Assembly (NCBI RefSeq): GCF_033958435.1
Contig: NC_134137.1
Coordinates: 245,008,501 to 245,072,500 of the forward strand
Source of the DNA: Carettochelys insculpta
Lineage: Eukaryota > Chordata > Testudines > Carettochelyidae
Reading direction: 5' to 3'
Length of the DNA stretch: 64,000 nt
A program made the position numbers and the translations under genes. The notes beneath the pieces are model-generated. The model did not search any database and was not told where the DNA came from. It saw nothing but the letters and a program-made list of their open reading frames with translations. Shown in pieces: positions 1-10,625 of this stretch; within the stretch, counting starts at the first letter, position 1; the number at the start of each line of letters is the position of its first letter.

Positions 1-164
1 AGGGAAGGAGGGCAGTGTCTGAGAGGGAACCTTCCTCTAGGCCTAGTTTGGAGCAGTACCTGAGACACTTTGTATTCTGCCTGACCATGCACAAATTCAC
101 TTGGGGAAAGCCCCATGCACTGAATGTGAGGTCACATCTGGGTGAAGATCCCACTCCTGGGCTG

Positions 165-452
165 CATCTACACTACAATCCCCTTTCAACAGGGGAATGC
201 AAACAAGGCAAATCAGAAATGCAAATGAAGCTGCAATTTACATATTTCACATTTAGTTTGCATAATCACATTTTTGAAAGAGAGTGCTTTCAAAAACAGG
301 GCTTTTTTTCCCCAAAAGAACCCCATCTACACTGCTGTTTTTCTTTTGGAAGACTCTCCTTTGAAAAGGCAATTATGCATGAGATATGTAAGTCAGTGCT
401 TCATGCACATTTCTGATTTGCCTCATTTGCATTCCCCTTTTGAAAGTGAGGG
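165..452. mobile_element. Degenerate fold-back MITE
   Basis: The two ends are imperfect inverted copies. The left arm has GGGGAATGCAAACAAGGCAA and the right arm, reverse-complemented, has GGGGAATGCAAATGAGGCAA. The left edge carries a TCTACACT motif shared with other MITEs in the window. The element resembles the better-preserved fold-back at 36015-36430. It has no coding capacity. Open frames across it are chance. Confidence 0.6.
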
Positions 453-2590
453 AGGAATACCTCACATGCCCCCCGCACCACTCTGAACTCCCCTACTTTT
501 ATATGAAGAATTGCCTCTTCTGGGCACTGCTCTTCCTGCTTTTTAAGCAGGCTGAGATTGGTGCCCCAGCCACGATATGAGGCACAGGATACCAGCTTGA
601 TGGAGTGCTATGGGGAACAAAAAGTTATGCCTGACATGATGTTCTCTGTCATGGTCCATCATGACAGGGATTAATACAACATATACGAGCCTCTGTAGGG
701 GACGCTCTAGCTGGACCCCTGTGGATGGATACAGCTGATGGAAAATCGCATGGCATTGGTGCATATGGCAAGCTCACACACCTATATTGAAAAGATATGA
801 GGAAGCACTTGAACACCCATCTTGCAAGAAAGCCCTTGCCCCAAAGAGCTCTCTAGCCAGAAAATCAAGAGACATGGGAGGGCAATAGAAGCACAGGCAG
901 TGATGTGATTTGTTGCAGGGCACAGAGCAGCCTAGTAGCAGAACTCAGAACAGATCCCAGTCTTCGTTGCATTCACTAGTCCACTCTGGTGAGAGTTTAA
1001 TTCTACACCACACACAGATTTGTGGGGCAGATATGAAAAAACTATAGCCACAGATTTGGCAAGTGATAGAACAACAAGTGTATTAAGGCTGGGTTTCTCA
1101 ACAAGTCACACAGAAAATGTATTTTATACAACTTATTCTGAGTGGTTTTTGTCTTTTTTTAAAGCTTATATCCCTATGAAGTATATTTAGCACAATGTGA
1201 GAATAGCGATGGCACTGGTATGTGCTGAGATTAGTTATATCCACAAGGGATGTACAATACCTAATCATATGATTCAAAAGACATACAGTAGATCTCAAAA
1301 GATCCAGTCAAGATGCGGGTAGTGCTGTAAATCAGGAGTAACTCCATTGAAGTTATGCTGGGGTAACTTTGGTGGGAGAGGAGAATCAGACCTTTTGTAT
1401 GTAAAGCACAGGAGCTCATGTTATAAGTATCATGATATTCTATATTGCTGAACTAATCAAGCATCAACTGACCACAAGGTACATGGGCTCTCCTCTTAAC
1501 CCTCAATCTATTGCTGACACCAGAGACCAATAGTTTAACACATTTTTCAAGTTGGATCTATTATATATTGATTTTTTGATCCTGTAATTGTACAACTTAG
1601 GGAAAAAAATAAAGCCTTTACACCTGTAAGCCAATCTTTAATGCCACAGGCAACAGTACCTATTTGCACAACCCCTACTGATTCCTTTTCTAATGCAAGA
1701 ATGCTTAATGGAAATCTGTATAGTCAAATAGCAGCCCTACCTCCCCTAAAAATCTCCACTACTTGGCATGAGCAAATTCTGTAAGTGTATTTATTTCTGG
1801 AAAGCTTTTGATAACAGCAGTAACATTTTTATTTTACATTCAAGAATATACTTGGTTTTGCATCAAATCTAAAACAGTAAAAATATCAGAATTAAGCTTA
1901 GCTATATTAAGAACTTTAAAAAAAACCTTCCTGAAATTTACCAGCTTTTCTTACTACAGGTTGTATTATACATGACTAAGAAAATGAATGCATAGCTGAG
2001 GAAAAACTTCCTAGTTCTTGATAATACCCCAGGCATTAATAGGATATTAAGGCATTCATCATCATTCACTGACAGCTGGTTAAAGGAGTAGGCATCCAAA
2101 GTCTGTAAAAGGCTTTAAAAACAAGGTTGGTCTCTTCTTCTTTTCAGCCCTCTCCCTAGTTAAGCAGTGATTTAGAACTGTTAGCAATCTCGTGAAGATT
2201 CGGTGCAAAACTGAGGTTCCAACTGTGGCCGGAGTTAGAAATCCCACAGTACTTTTGTAAGAGGAAAAGTACAATGCCTGGCATTCTATTCAAATATGAA
2301 TAGGGGAATTAAACATTGGAAGCAACTATCTACATGGAACCATCTTTCAGCTTCTAGGCTGGAAATCTACACATATCCAGGAACCTACCCCTCCAATCAG
2401 GCTTCCTTCCTTTACACTCCCTTGAAACCACTCTCAGTAACGTCTGGAAGACTTCTGCCTAGCCCACGTTCAGGGCCTGTGCTTTGAACTCACCCCCTTT
2501 GTCCTTTCCACTGTTTTTAATATTAGTGATCATCCGAAAGCACTGGTGATCACTGATTCCTGCTTGACATCATCTTCTTCTTTGGCTTTT
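453..2590. other. FBLN1 intron or downstream DNA, nothing recognised
   Basis: AT-rich, non-coding-looking sequence. Only short unsupported open frames are present. The last FBLN1 D-isoform exon was looked for here on the minus strand and not found. Confidence 0.5.
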
Positions 2591-3235
2591 TCACCATTGT
2601 CCTCTCCCTCTTCTACATTTCTGGTTGTTCCTTCACGGTCTCCTTTGGCTAGACCTGCCTTTTACACCTTTCACTCTTTCCTTGAGAGAGGTCCCTCAGG
2701 GCACTTTTCTATCTAGTTTCACCCTTTTCCATCTCTCCATATATCCCGCCCCCCAGGCATTGCCATTCATTCAGACAGCTTCAGCTACCATTTCTACAGA
2801 ATGATAATTCACAAACCTACCACCTGACTGGTCACTCCCCACCTCGCCCTGCATCTCAGTGCGTCTCACAGACATCTCCTGCAGGTTTTACTGTCAACTT
2901 AAACTCACAATGGCTAAAACTGAACACCTGATCATTCTTCCCAAGCCCTCTTCCTTCTCCAAATTTCAGTCATCCCATCCCCTGTAACTCCAGCTTTAAG
3001 ATAGGGCTTTTCATCAACTCCTCCCTTTCTCTCTACCGCTGTGAAGTAACATCTTCCTAAAAACATTTTTTGACATCCATCCTTTTCACTTTGTTTCCAC
3101 AAGCAGAACTGTCATCCAGGTTATCATCATCTCAGATCTTGATTATTGAAACCTTCTTCCCATAGACAAGTGCTAGAAGGGACCACCACATCTCACCTCC
3201 TGAATGGCAGGCCACAGAGCCTCACTTACCTAATC
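2590..3235 (+). mobile_element. L2/CR1-like LINE fragment (RT region, decayed)
   Basis: The plus strand reads, in broken frames, a 'VPQGTFLSSF' stretch resembling the RT motif VPQGSVLGPLLF. Further on come 'MAKTEHLIILPKPS' and 'IISDLDY', which match the MAKTELLVxPPKPS and SRLDYCN signatures of L2-type LINE reverse transcriptases. Several stops and shifts make it a dead relic. The clade call is from memory of the motifs, not from a search. Confidence 0.5.
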
Positions 3236-3243
3236 CTCTAGAA

Positions 3244-3600
3244 CAGGGGTGCAAAATTTCAAAAGAGAGGTGCAGCAATCAGCTCGCCTCCTACCCTGCA
3301 AAGGCTCTCCTTTGCCTCCTGCAGCTTTTCTCCCATCACCTGCCCTTTGGAGTACTCACTGCCTGCCTCTATGGTCTCTGCTGGCAGAGAGCTGGCTTAA
3401 TTTCCAGTCCCCCCTCCTCCTCCTCTGTTTCCTGCAGCTTCTCTTCTGTCACCAGCCCTGTGGAGCCCTCACTGCCTGCCCTTCTCCCTGGTCTCTGCTG
3501 GCAGACAGCCAGCATCATTGCCTCTTGTAAAATTCTCTGGCATGGTCAGAAGAAAGCACAGCCAGCTAGCAATTTGTTTAATGCGCATCATGAAGGGCTT
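3244..3600. mobile_element. hAT-like terminal fragment
   Basis: It begins CAGGGGTGCAAAATTTC immediately after the octamer CTCTAGAA (3236-3243). It shares internal words (GGTGCAG, ATCAGCTC) with the fuller element at 3860-4322. The far end is not identifiable. At about 3598 a GGGCTTGTCTACACTG motif starts what may be a separate GTCTACAC-type MITE running toward 3850. Confidence 0.5.
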
Positions 3601-3859
3601 GTCTACACTGTGCAGGACCTCATTAACCTAATGCTCGCCATGTGAACTTCCAAGTTGCAAACTTTGCAGCACTGGCAAGCTGTGTATCCATAGGCACTTT
3701 GAAATACCCACGCAACTTTGAAGTACTCTTACTCCCAAAACAGAAAGAATTGCAGAAGGCAAGTGCAAATTTCATGAATAAATTTGTAATTATACCAAAG
3801 GCTCAGCGGGCATCTTTCAAAGTGGCTCATCTGGTTGCATAGACAATAAAGCCCTACAA

Positions 3860-4322
3860 CAGGGGTGCACAAATTGTTGTGGGCGCCCCCCAGAGGTGAC
3901 GCAACGTTTCATAAAAAGGGGGTGCAGTGCGATCAGCTCCTCCCGATGGAGCTTCCACTGCCTCCCCAGCCTTATACTTCCTTCCCCCCAGCCTCTGCCA
4001 CTGCTGTTGCTAAGGGAATACCTCCTCCCACCCCCAATCCCCTGCTGCTGGGCCAATCAAAATGTTTTGAGGCACTGAGACAAGCGGCGGGGGTAGCTGG
4101 CGACTTCTTGGCTTGATGAGGTTCCCTCTTGGGGTCCTCCCGACGAGCACTTCTCCCACTTCTGTGCACCCCTGCAGCCTCTCAGGACCCCCTTCCTGAG
4201 CGTCCCACCCCATTTCTGAGCACCCTCTCCCACAATCCCCCCTGTGGTCCTCCCACAGGTTGGGGGGGTGGCTAATTGCAGTGCAGAAAAGGGGGGCATC
4301 CTAAAAAGTTTGCTCACCCCTG
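3860..4322. mobile_element. Non-autonomous hAT transposon (family A)
   Basis: Starts CAGGGGTGCACAAA and ends with the inverse of CAGGGGTGAGCAAAC, a typical hAT terminal inverted repeat. Flanking octamers are CCCTACAA (3852-3859) and CTCTTGAA (4323-4330), an imperfect 8-bp target duplication. No transposase is encoded. GC-rich internal open frames are unsupported. Confidence 0.7.
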
Positions 4323-4330
4323 CTCTTGAA

Positions 4331-5616
4331 CAGGGTTTCTTAAACTATGTTCTGCAGAACACCGGTGTTCCATGAACAACTTGCAGGAGCACCATGAGCA
4401 TTTGGAAAAATACTGTGATGGTACAGGTTCAACCTCCCAGAACTGGCATTCTCTTGTCTTGCAGCATCCAAGGTCTAGCATGAGCATGGATGTAACTGGA
4501 CCAAAGACTCAGGTTGGGATACTATTAGAGGGAGCCCAGTGCTAGGGAAGCCTGACCACCCTGAGCAGAGGAGCCCAGCAGGGTTTCTGTTTCCAGCCAG
4601 AGACAGCCTCTGCAGGGCTGGGGCCACCCCAACAGCCTGGCGAGGGCTGAACCTAGTGCCTGCTGGGCTGGGACCATGCCCACAGTCCAGCCAGCGTTGT
4701 ACTGGCAGTGCCCACAGGGCCAGGCTTGAGCAGGTGCCCATAAGACCAGTGCCCACAGTGCCAGGGTGACATGAGCCTCCTGTCTGGCTCCAGAGCCAGC
4801 ACCCATGGGGCCAGGGAGCCTGGCAGAGCTTGTGTCCTTGGCCAGAGCCGGACTCCCTGGGGCCGGGGCCATGCCAGCAGCCTGACTGGGGTTGCAGCCA
4901 GCCCTGGTGGCTGGGCTGGGGTCAGATCCAGTGCCCTAGTCAGGGCTGGAGTCAGCTTCCGGAGGCATGGGGCCAGAGTTGCACCAGCAGCAGCCCTGCA
5001 GATAGTCCTGCACTGTCAGCCCAGTCACAGTCAGATCCCGGACATATCCAGCACCCACGGGCCTGTGTTTCTGTCTGGCACTCATGGGGCCAGGGCTGGA
5101 GCTGGCAGTGGCGCCCATGGGGCTATGTCCAGCAGCTTGGTTGGGGCTGGAGTCAACATCTACAGCTGGCAGCCTGAGCATGGCCGGCCCGTGTCATCAA
5201 GAGGTCTGGGCAGGAGATAAGGGGGCCACATGGCTGGAGATGGGAATGAGAGGGCAAAAGGGGAGCTGGCAGCAGGGAGGAGTAGCCAACTGGGTGACCA
5301 GAGGCAGGGGAACTCCTTTCATCTGGAAAATTCCCTTGTCGGGAACCAATCAGGTCCCGAGGATTCCAGATGAGGGAGATACAACTTGTATATATTTTCT
5401 GTTATTAAAACCAGATACAATGTTACTACTTCATTGCTGTGCTACCTGATTAAATCACTTAATTTGGTTTTTGCTGAGTAAGTTGCTGTTTGGTTGGTTT
5501 TTGTTTGTTTGCTTGTTTGTCTGACAAAATTTTTTGAAGAAAATTTTCATAGGTGTTCTGCATAAAAATTATTATTGTTTGGTACTCTGTGGTCTCAAAA
5601 AGTTTAAGAAACACTG
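4331..5616. mobile_element. hAT-like MITE (family B), interrupted by another transposon
   Basis: Starts CAGGGTTTCTTAAACT and ends AGTTTAAGAAACACTG. The flanks CTCTTGAA and CTCTAGCA form a 6/8 matching octamer. A second copy at 18955-19285 has the same ends and interior but lacks the 975 bases at 4424-5398. This copy therefore received a later insertion. Confidence 0.75.
4424..5398. mobile_element. TA-flanked (Tc1/mariner-type) transposon nested in hAT-B
   Basis: Inserted in family-B hAT DNA with TA on both sides (4422-4423 and 5399-5400). The matching empty site GATGGTATATG is preserved in the copy at 18955-19285. Ends are CAGGTTCAACCTCCC and, inverted, CAAGTTGTATCTCCC. The interior is a GC-rich imperfect tandem repeat built on CCAGGGCTGG-like units. 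Its open frames (up to 149 codons) look like repeat translation, not transposase. Related ends occur at 39958-40250 and 63966. Confidence 0.75.
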
Positions 5617-5849
5617 CTCTAGCAGACCCCTAGCCTCAGGCTGAGTTACTGAAGTTCTCAAATCATTATTTAAACACTTCAAGCTGCAGAAACCCATGAT
5701 TCATACTAAGTAAAACCTACAAATGCCACATGCTGCAGAATAAGGAAGAACCTCCCAAGGTCCTTGCCCATCTGACCTGTGTGAAAATTCTTTCAAACAG
5801 CTTTAGACGTGAGAAATAACTCTCTGTAGTAACTCAAAGCCTTTCATCG

Positions 5850-6010
5850 AAGCTGTGTCTACACTGAGTCCTAGTGCCAACAGTTTGAAGCAAATAAGCA
5901 GTCTTGAAAATGCAAAATGGTGGCTTATTTGCATATTAACATGGCTAATGTGTATATTAATGAGGTAATTTGCATTTTGCAGCAGAAATCAAGCAGTGCA
6001 GACGTGGTTC
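5850..6010. mobile_element. MITE fragment of the GTCTACAC group
   Basis: A GCTGTGTCTACACTGAG end is followed by TTTGCATATTAA-type AT-rich words also found in the fold-back elements at 165 and 36015. The opposite end is not clear. Confidence 0.4.
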
Positions 6011-6143
6011 TGCCAGCAAAAAATGCCTCCCTTTCCTCCAAGAGGTAATTTCCTTGCTGATCCATTCCATATTCCATTCTTTGTAGGCTTTCTGCCTTCT
6101 CTGAATCACCTGGGAGGTAGCTGTATTGGTATGTATCTTCACA

Positions 6144-6302
6144 CAACAAAAAAAGCAGTCCTGGAGCACTGTAAAGACTAACAAAATAATTTACTCATCT
6201 ATTTCCAGATTTGAAGTAGTGGGTCTGCCCCACAAAAGCTCATCACCTAATAAATTATTTTGTTAGTCTTTAAAGTGCTACAGGACTGCTTTTTTGTTTT
6301 GT
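6144..6302 (+). mobile_element. Penelope-like tail, snap-back copy with hammerhead-like core
   Basis: Two arms of about 50 bases (6145-6193 and 6249-6302) are near-perfect inverse copies. Each contains AAGCAGTCCTG and ACTAACAAAATAATTTA. Between them lies GTGGGTCTGCCCCAC (6219-6233), a hairpin followed by AAAAGC, where related reptile tails have CGAAAGC. Full-length relatives carry CUGAUGA-stem-GAAA, the hammerhead ribozyme core known from Penelope-like elements. Here the core is decayed (TTTGAAG for CTGATGA). The class assignment is an inference supported by the Penelope RT fragment at 25764-26212. Confidence 0.5.
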
Positions 6303-6303
6303 G

Positions 6304-6850
6304 AACCACCGGTTTGAGATGCTTGCTTAGCTAGGCTGGTTTGCAGCTTTGCCCTCTGGTTCTTTTTCCCTTGCTTGGGATGCAAGTTTTAGATCGCTTT
6401 TGCAACTTTGACTCAAAGCAATTCCAAACCTCCTCCCCATTCAGATCTTTGAGTTCTTCAATCCAGTCCACCTTCCTAATTCCCTTATTTCTTAAAGTTT
6501 TGCCCTTTTGAAATCCAAGACACCAGTTGCAGATCTATTTGTGTTTATCCTTCCATTTATTTTAAACTGAATTTGCTCATGATCACTCAAACCAGCATGG
6601 TCACCTACAACCGCTTGTGTGAGGTCTTCCTCACTACCCAATAACAGATTATATCATTTCTTCTTGTTTCAGGAGCTGTTTGGTAAAGGAATCTGCCAAC
6701 TAGAATATTCACAATAATCTGGGCCCGACTATTAGTAGTAGTAATACTTGTCCTCCAGTCTACATTTGGTAAGTGATTGTCTCCCACAATCACACAACAC
6801 CCCATAGTATGTAATTAAAAACATTCAAGAGGTCTCCATGTATAGCCAAA
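6304..6850 (-). mobile_element. CR1-like LINE, endonuclease-region relic
   Basis: On the minus strand 6605-6805 reads 'VIVGDNHLPNVDWRT', close to the VGDFNLPxIDW motif of the LINE apurinic endonuclease. It is followed by 'FLYQTAPETRRNDI', which matches LxQxVxxPTRGxxILD. The reading frame is interrupted on both sides. This is a 5' or internal piece, not a gene. Confidence 0.6.
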
Positions 6851-7491
6851 TCAGATCCTGGAGGTATGCAGCACACTCAAACACCTGCAAGGAATCTCTG
6901 GTAGCTTTCTTCCTCTGGTGGGTGAGACACCCACATCACCCTCTTTTCTGTTCATGAAAATTATTGCCACAAAGACAATCTTCCTGGCCTATCAATCTGC
7001 TCATATCCTCCTGTCTTCCCCATGGCACCAAATTCAGGTAGTGTGTCACAGCCCTCTGGGTGCTACTTACATTTTCTCTTCTCTACGTATCTGACTCTTT
7101 TTCTTACTGTATCTGGTAGTTTTCTTATTCACCAATCCCCCAACAACCATCTCCATGTTTCTTTTCCACACCTTCCTGATCATCTTCTGCAAAGCTCACA
7201 ACAAACTGCAACTTGCCAACTAAGACTTCTGCTTATTCATGCAATACACTTCTCTCCAAAAAACTAAATTATTTGTGTCATCATTAGTGCTGGCCTTTGC
7301 TGCATAACCATATCATTTTACTGCTGTTGTCCCTATCCTTATTCCCCTCCTACAGGCTTGCAAACCATCCCTTCCCTCATTGTGTCATCTCTGAAAATTA
7401 GTTTATAAACACCTTGGGGTTAGGAGCATGTCTTTTTCTGAGTCTTGGAAGCACAGAAAGTTTCCTGAGTAGTTGGGCATGTAGGTTAGAT

Positions 7492-8372
7492 CACGCGTCT
7501 GCAACAAAAATAGTGAGAAGAGATTTTTTTTTCAAATTTGGTTACAAAATCAATACTTCAGGATCTGCGATGCATGTGAATATGAGACAGTCCTTAATAA
7601 ATAGCATCAAACTGTACTTTTTGTAACTCCTATTTTAAGTACAGCACATGCACAATGACTTGTACCAGTTACAAAGTTTAAGTTACTTTCATCTCTGGGC
7701 TGGAGAGCAAATGGAAGACAAGGAAAACACTACACCTGGGGATAGGCTCTTAAGCAGGAAGGCGCAATGTTTGCATCAAACAGCCACACACACCCCTCCC
7801 CTCATTCCCAGGCTCTACACCTACGCTGGCCCTCAAACTTACCCCCCATCTCCAGGCTTTACCCACTTGAGCACTCAGCAACCAAATCCGTCCCATTCCC
7901 AAGCTTTACCCTCCATTCCATAAACCCACCCTCATCCCCAGGATTAACGCACTTCAGTCCCAAACCAGCCCCTGTGACTAACCCTGTCCATGGCACTGGC
8001 TGGGGAGCCTATGCAGGGTGGTCATGTGCAGCGAGCGGAAGGAAGGCTGGCGTGGAGGTGTTCCGCTGGTGGGGGTAAGCCAAGCCACGCCCATCAGAGG
8101 GGTCTGGCCACTCGGGTAGCAGGGAGAGTGAGGGGCTCTCTGCAGCTCCCTGTCCTGCTGCCACTAAGATAATGGAACTAAATTCAGTTGGTTTAATGGC
8201 CGGATCCCTCTCATCGCCCTGCTGGTTGTTAAATCAATTAAATGTAATTCTACTGTTTCAGCAGTGGGAGGGCAGGGAGTCACAGAGGATTCAGCAGCGG
8301 CAGCATCTGGAACCACAAATTACTCCTTAAAGAGCTGCATGCAGCTCCAGAGCCAAAGGTTGCTAACTGCTG
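7492..8372. mobile_element. Non-autonomous hAT transposon with perfect 8-bp TSD
   Basis: GGTTAGAT occurs exactly on both sides (7484-7491 and 8373-8380). The element begins CACGCGTCTGCAAC and ends with the inverse of CAGCAGTTAGCAAC, so it starts CA and ends TG as hAT elements do. The interior includes a proline-rich pseudo-ORF region (7767-8078) without transposase motifs. Confidence 0.8.
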
Positions 8373-8380
8373 GGTTAGAT

Positions 8381-10493
8381 CAACTGATTCATAGACTTAT
8401 GGGCAAGACCGTCATTCTTCTATACATTACAAAATGTGAAACCAGCTTATTTATTTAAGCGCCATTTGATTTAAGTCCTATTGTTTAAAACTGGAAGGAT
8501 TTATTGAGGTTAAGTGCCATGGCCAGTCATAATTCTATATATGGCATTATTTTTTTCAGATGAGAACAAATATGTCAGAAGAAAACTACTGTAACTACAG
8601 AGTGATCTTGATAATGTTTATATTTTTAAAAGAATCAAACCAGTGTGTGAAATCTGTGATCTTTTAAGCGTCTCACCATTCAGATGCACATTTCCATTTG
8701 ATAAAGAATGAAATTTTATCTGCAGTAATACAAACTTAGACATTGCTGATATCGTATTGTCATCTTTCTGAAATACAGCAGTGCCACCTACAGACCAGGC
8801 TAAATATCATGCCTCAGAAGAGCATTTTACTTTTACATCAACATGTAAAAAACAGAGCAACCCAGAAAGAGAATCTTCCTCACCAGCACAAAGGCAAATA
8901 TACAAATCTGGGCAGAGTGTGTAACATGCCCATACTAACCAGAAATTTGTGGGAAAATATTCTTTTGTTTTCACATGTGCATGCCAAGACAAAGCAAAGC
9001 AAGTCTCATGCTTCAAATCTCATGCTTCAGGGCGTAAGCTTATCCTGTGAGTTTCACTGTGTCCTGTGTGCAAGTCCCTTCTAAACCAAATGGGTCTACA
9101 GACCCCTGTAATAGAGGCCAGAAAGCTGCCAGACATGCAGGGATTTACTTACATATGACTAAGTGACAGAACCTCAAAAGACAGCAGCGCAGTTTGAGAT
9201 CTGCTGGCAAGCAATCTCTGCCTATTTACGTGTTTTATGGTGATGGAAGTTGTAAAAAACAATAAATTTGACCTGACAATGAATTTTGACACAGTTACAG
9301 CTTTAGCAAAATATTTCATAGTTACACTAAATGAATTATTATTTCCCATAGTGCGGTGGAGTGGTGTCCCACTGACCTGGAAAGGGAGGAAGCCTTTATG
9401 GAGCTCTGGTGAGTGGAGCCAGACCATACTCACTTCTCCTGCTGGAAGTCAGTGGGCAGGACAGGAAGTACAAAAGGTGGGTCTGAAAGCTCAGTTGGGA
9501 TGCAGCCAGCCGGAGGAGCCAGATGCCAAGTGCTTGCTCCCAAGATGGGGAGGGCTGCCAGCAGCTCCTGGTGAGCTGAGGAAAGGCCAAAGCTGCTGGA
9601 TCCGTTTGATGACCCAACTGTGGAGGAGTTGCTGCGCCACCACAGGGCTTCTAATCAGATGATATGGGCAGCCCTCTACAGAAACAGGCATATCTGAGAG
9701 TGAGGTAGAAAACGGACTGGGGCAGCCAACCCTAGTCTGGCGGCAGCACCACATGAGCATAGTTCAGTGTGTTGAGGTCAGGGTCTCTGCCAGCCTGGGG
9801 CACAATAAAGCAGATGAGCCTATGCCCCTCTACAGCCAACACTGGTTGGCCATCTGCCAAGGCCAGGATGCCTGAGCCCCTTGCTGCTCAGCCCTGAACA
9901 CCAGACCAAGCCATAAGCCTTTGTTGCCCTGCCTGCCTGAGCGCCTGGGCTACCTAACTGCCTTTGCTGCTCAGCCTGAATACCGGCCCGGTCCACAGCC
10001 TCTTGCTGTGCTGCTAATTTCCTATCACAGATGACACTCCAAGATGCTCCTAGACCAAGAGGGGGAGGAACCTGCCACTGAACCACTACAGTCACCAAAA
10101 TGTGTTATGCTATTTAAACAGTAAAATCAATAAGAAAAAAAAACAGCGGCAGCTGGAGAAATGTTACCCATTGTTATCTTCTATATTGTACTTCTCACTG
10201 CCTGAACTATAACAATCTTAAAGGTGAAAGTTTACATTTGTCATTAGATCCACTTCTCAGATGATTTATATTTAAAATTTTCCCCTCATTTGTGCTTAGG
10301 TCAAACCAAAGTCTGTAAATTCCCATCAGATGAACCCTGTGTGACTAGACAGGATGAATATTAAACTGCCACCTGCAAGTCAAGTCAGGAAACTACTCCT
10401 GAGTTACACTTCTTTGCCCCTTTTGACCTACATTATCTGATATGATTGGTAGGCGAAAAAGTACATTGTGTACATGGAAAATACTGTACTCAC
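8381..10493. other. Intron downstream of D exon, no gene recognised
   Basis: Mixed AT-rich and GC-rich DNA. The GC-rich part (about 9340-10090) gives overlapping open frames on both strands, which argues against any being real. No terminal FBLN1 exon coding for the expected D C-terminus was recognised. Confidence 0.45.
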
Positions 10494-10625
10494 CCACTAT
10501 CATGCCATCCATGTAACGCTTGATGATATCAAAGGAATCCCTTAGATTTCCTTCCGTTATGTCAAAGAAGATATCTGCCTGATTCGGTGGGAACGCAGGT
10601 GTTATGGCACGAAGAAAAATAATCT
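10494..10625 (-). CDS. FBLN1: Fibulin-1 D-isoform exon (penultimate)
   Basis: This 132-bp minus-strand exon encodes part of the fibulin-type C-terminal module of isoform D of fibulin-1, a secreted extracellular-matrix glycoprotein. It reads [12 protein letters not shown], then [11 protein letters not shown] and IIKRYMDGM, nearly identical to the vertebrate D tail as remembered. The acceptor is TTCACAG at 10626-10632 and the donor GTGAGT at 10488-10493. The phase joins the 13379-13521 exon (GA-G|AG) and leaves one base for the next exon. That last exon, about 45 codons in other vertebrates, is not in this window as far as I can see. Confidence 0.96.

Noticed and set aside
4525..5449. Long overlapping GC-rich open frames on both strands
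   Set aside because: They translate imperfect tandem repeats within a nested transposon. Both strands are open, which is expected from composition.
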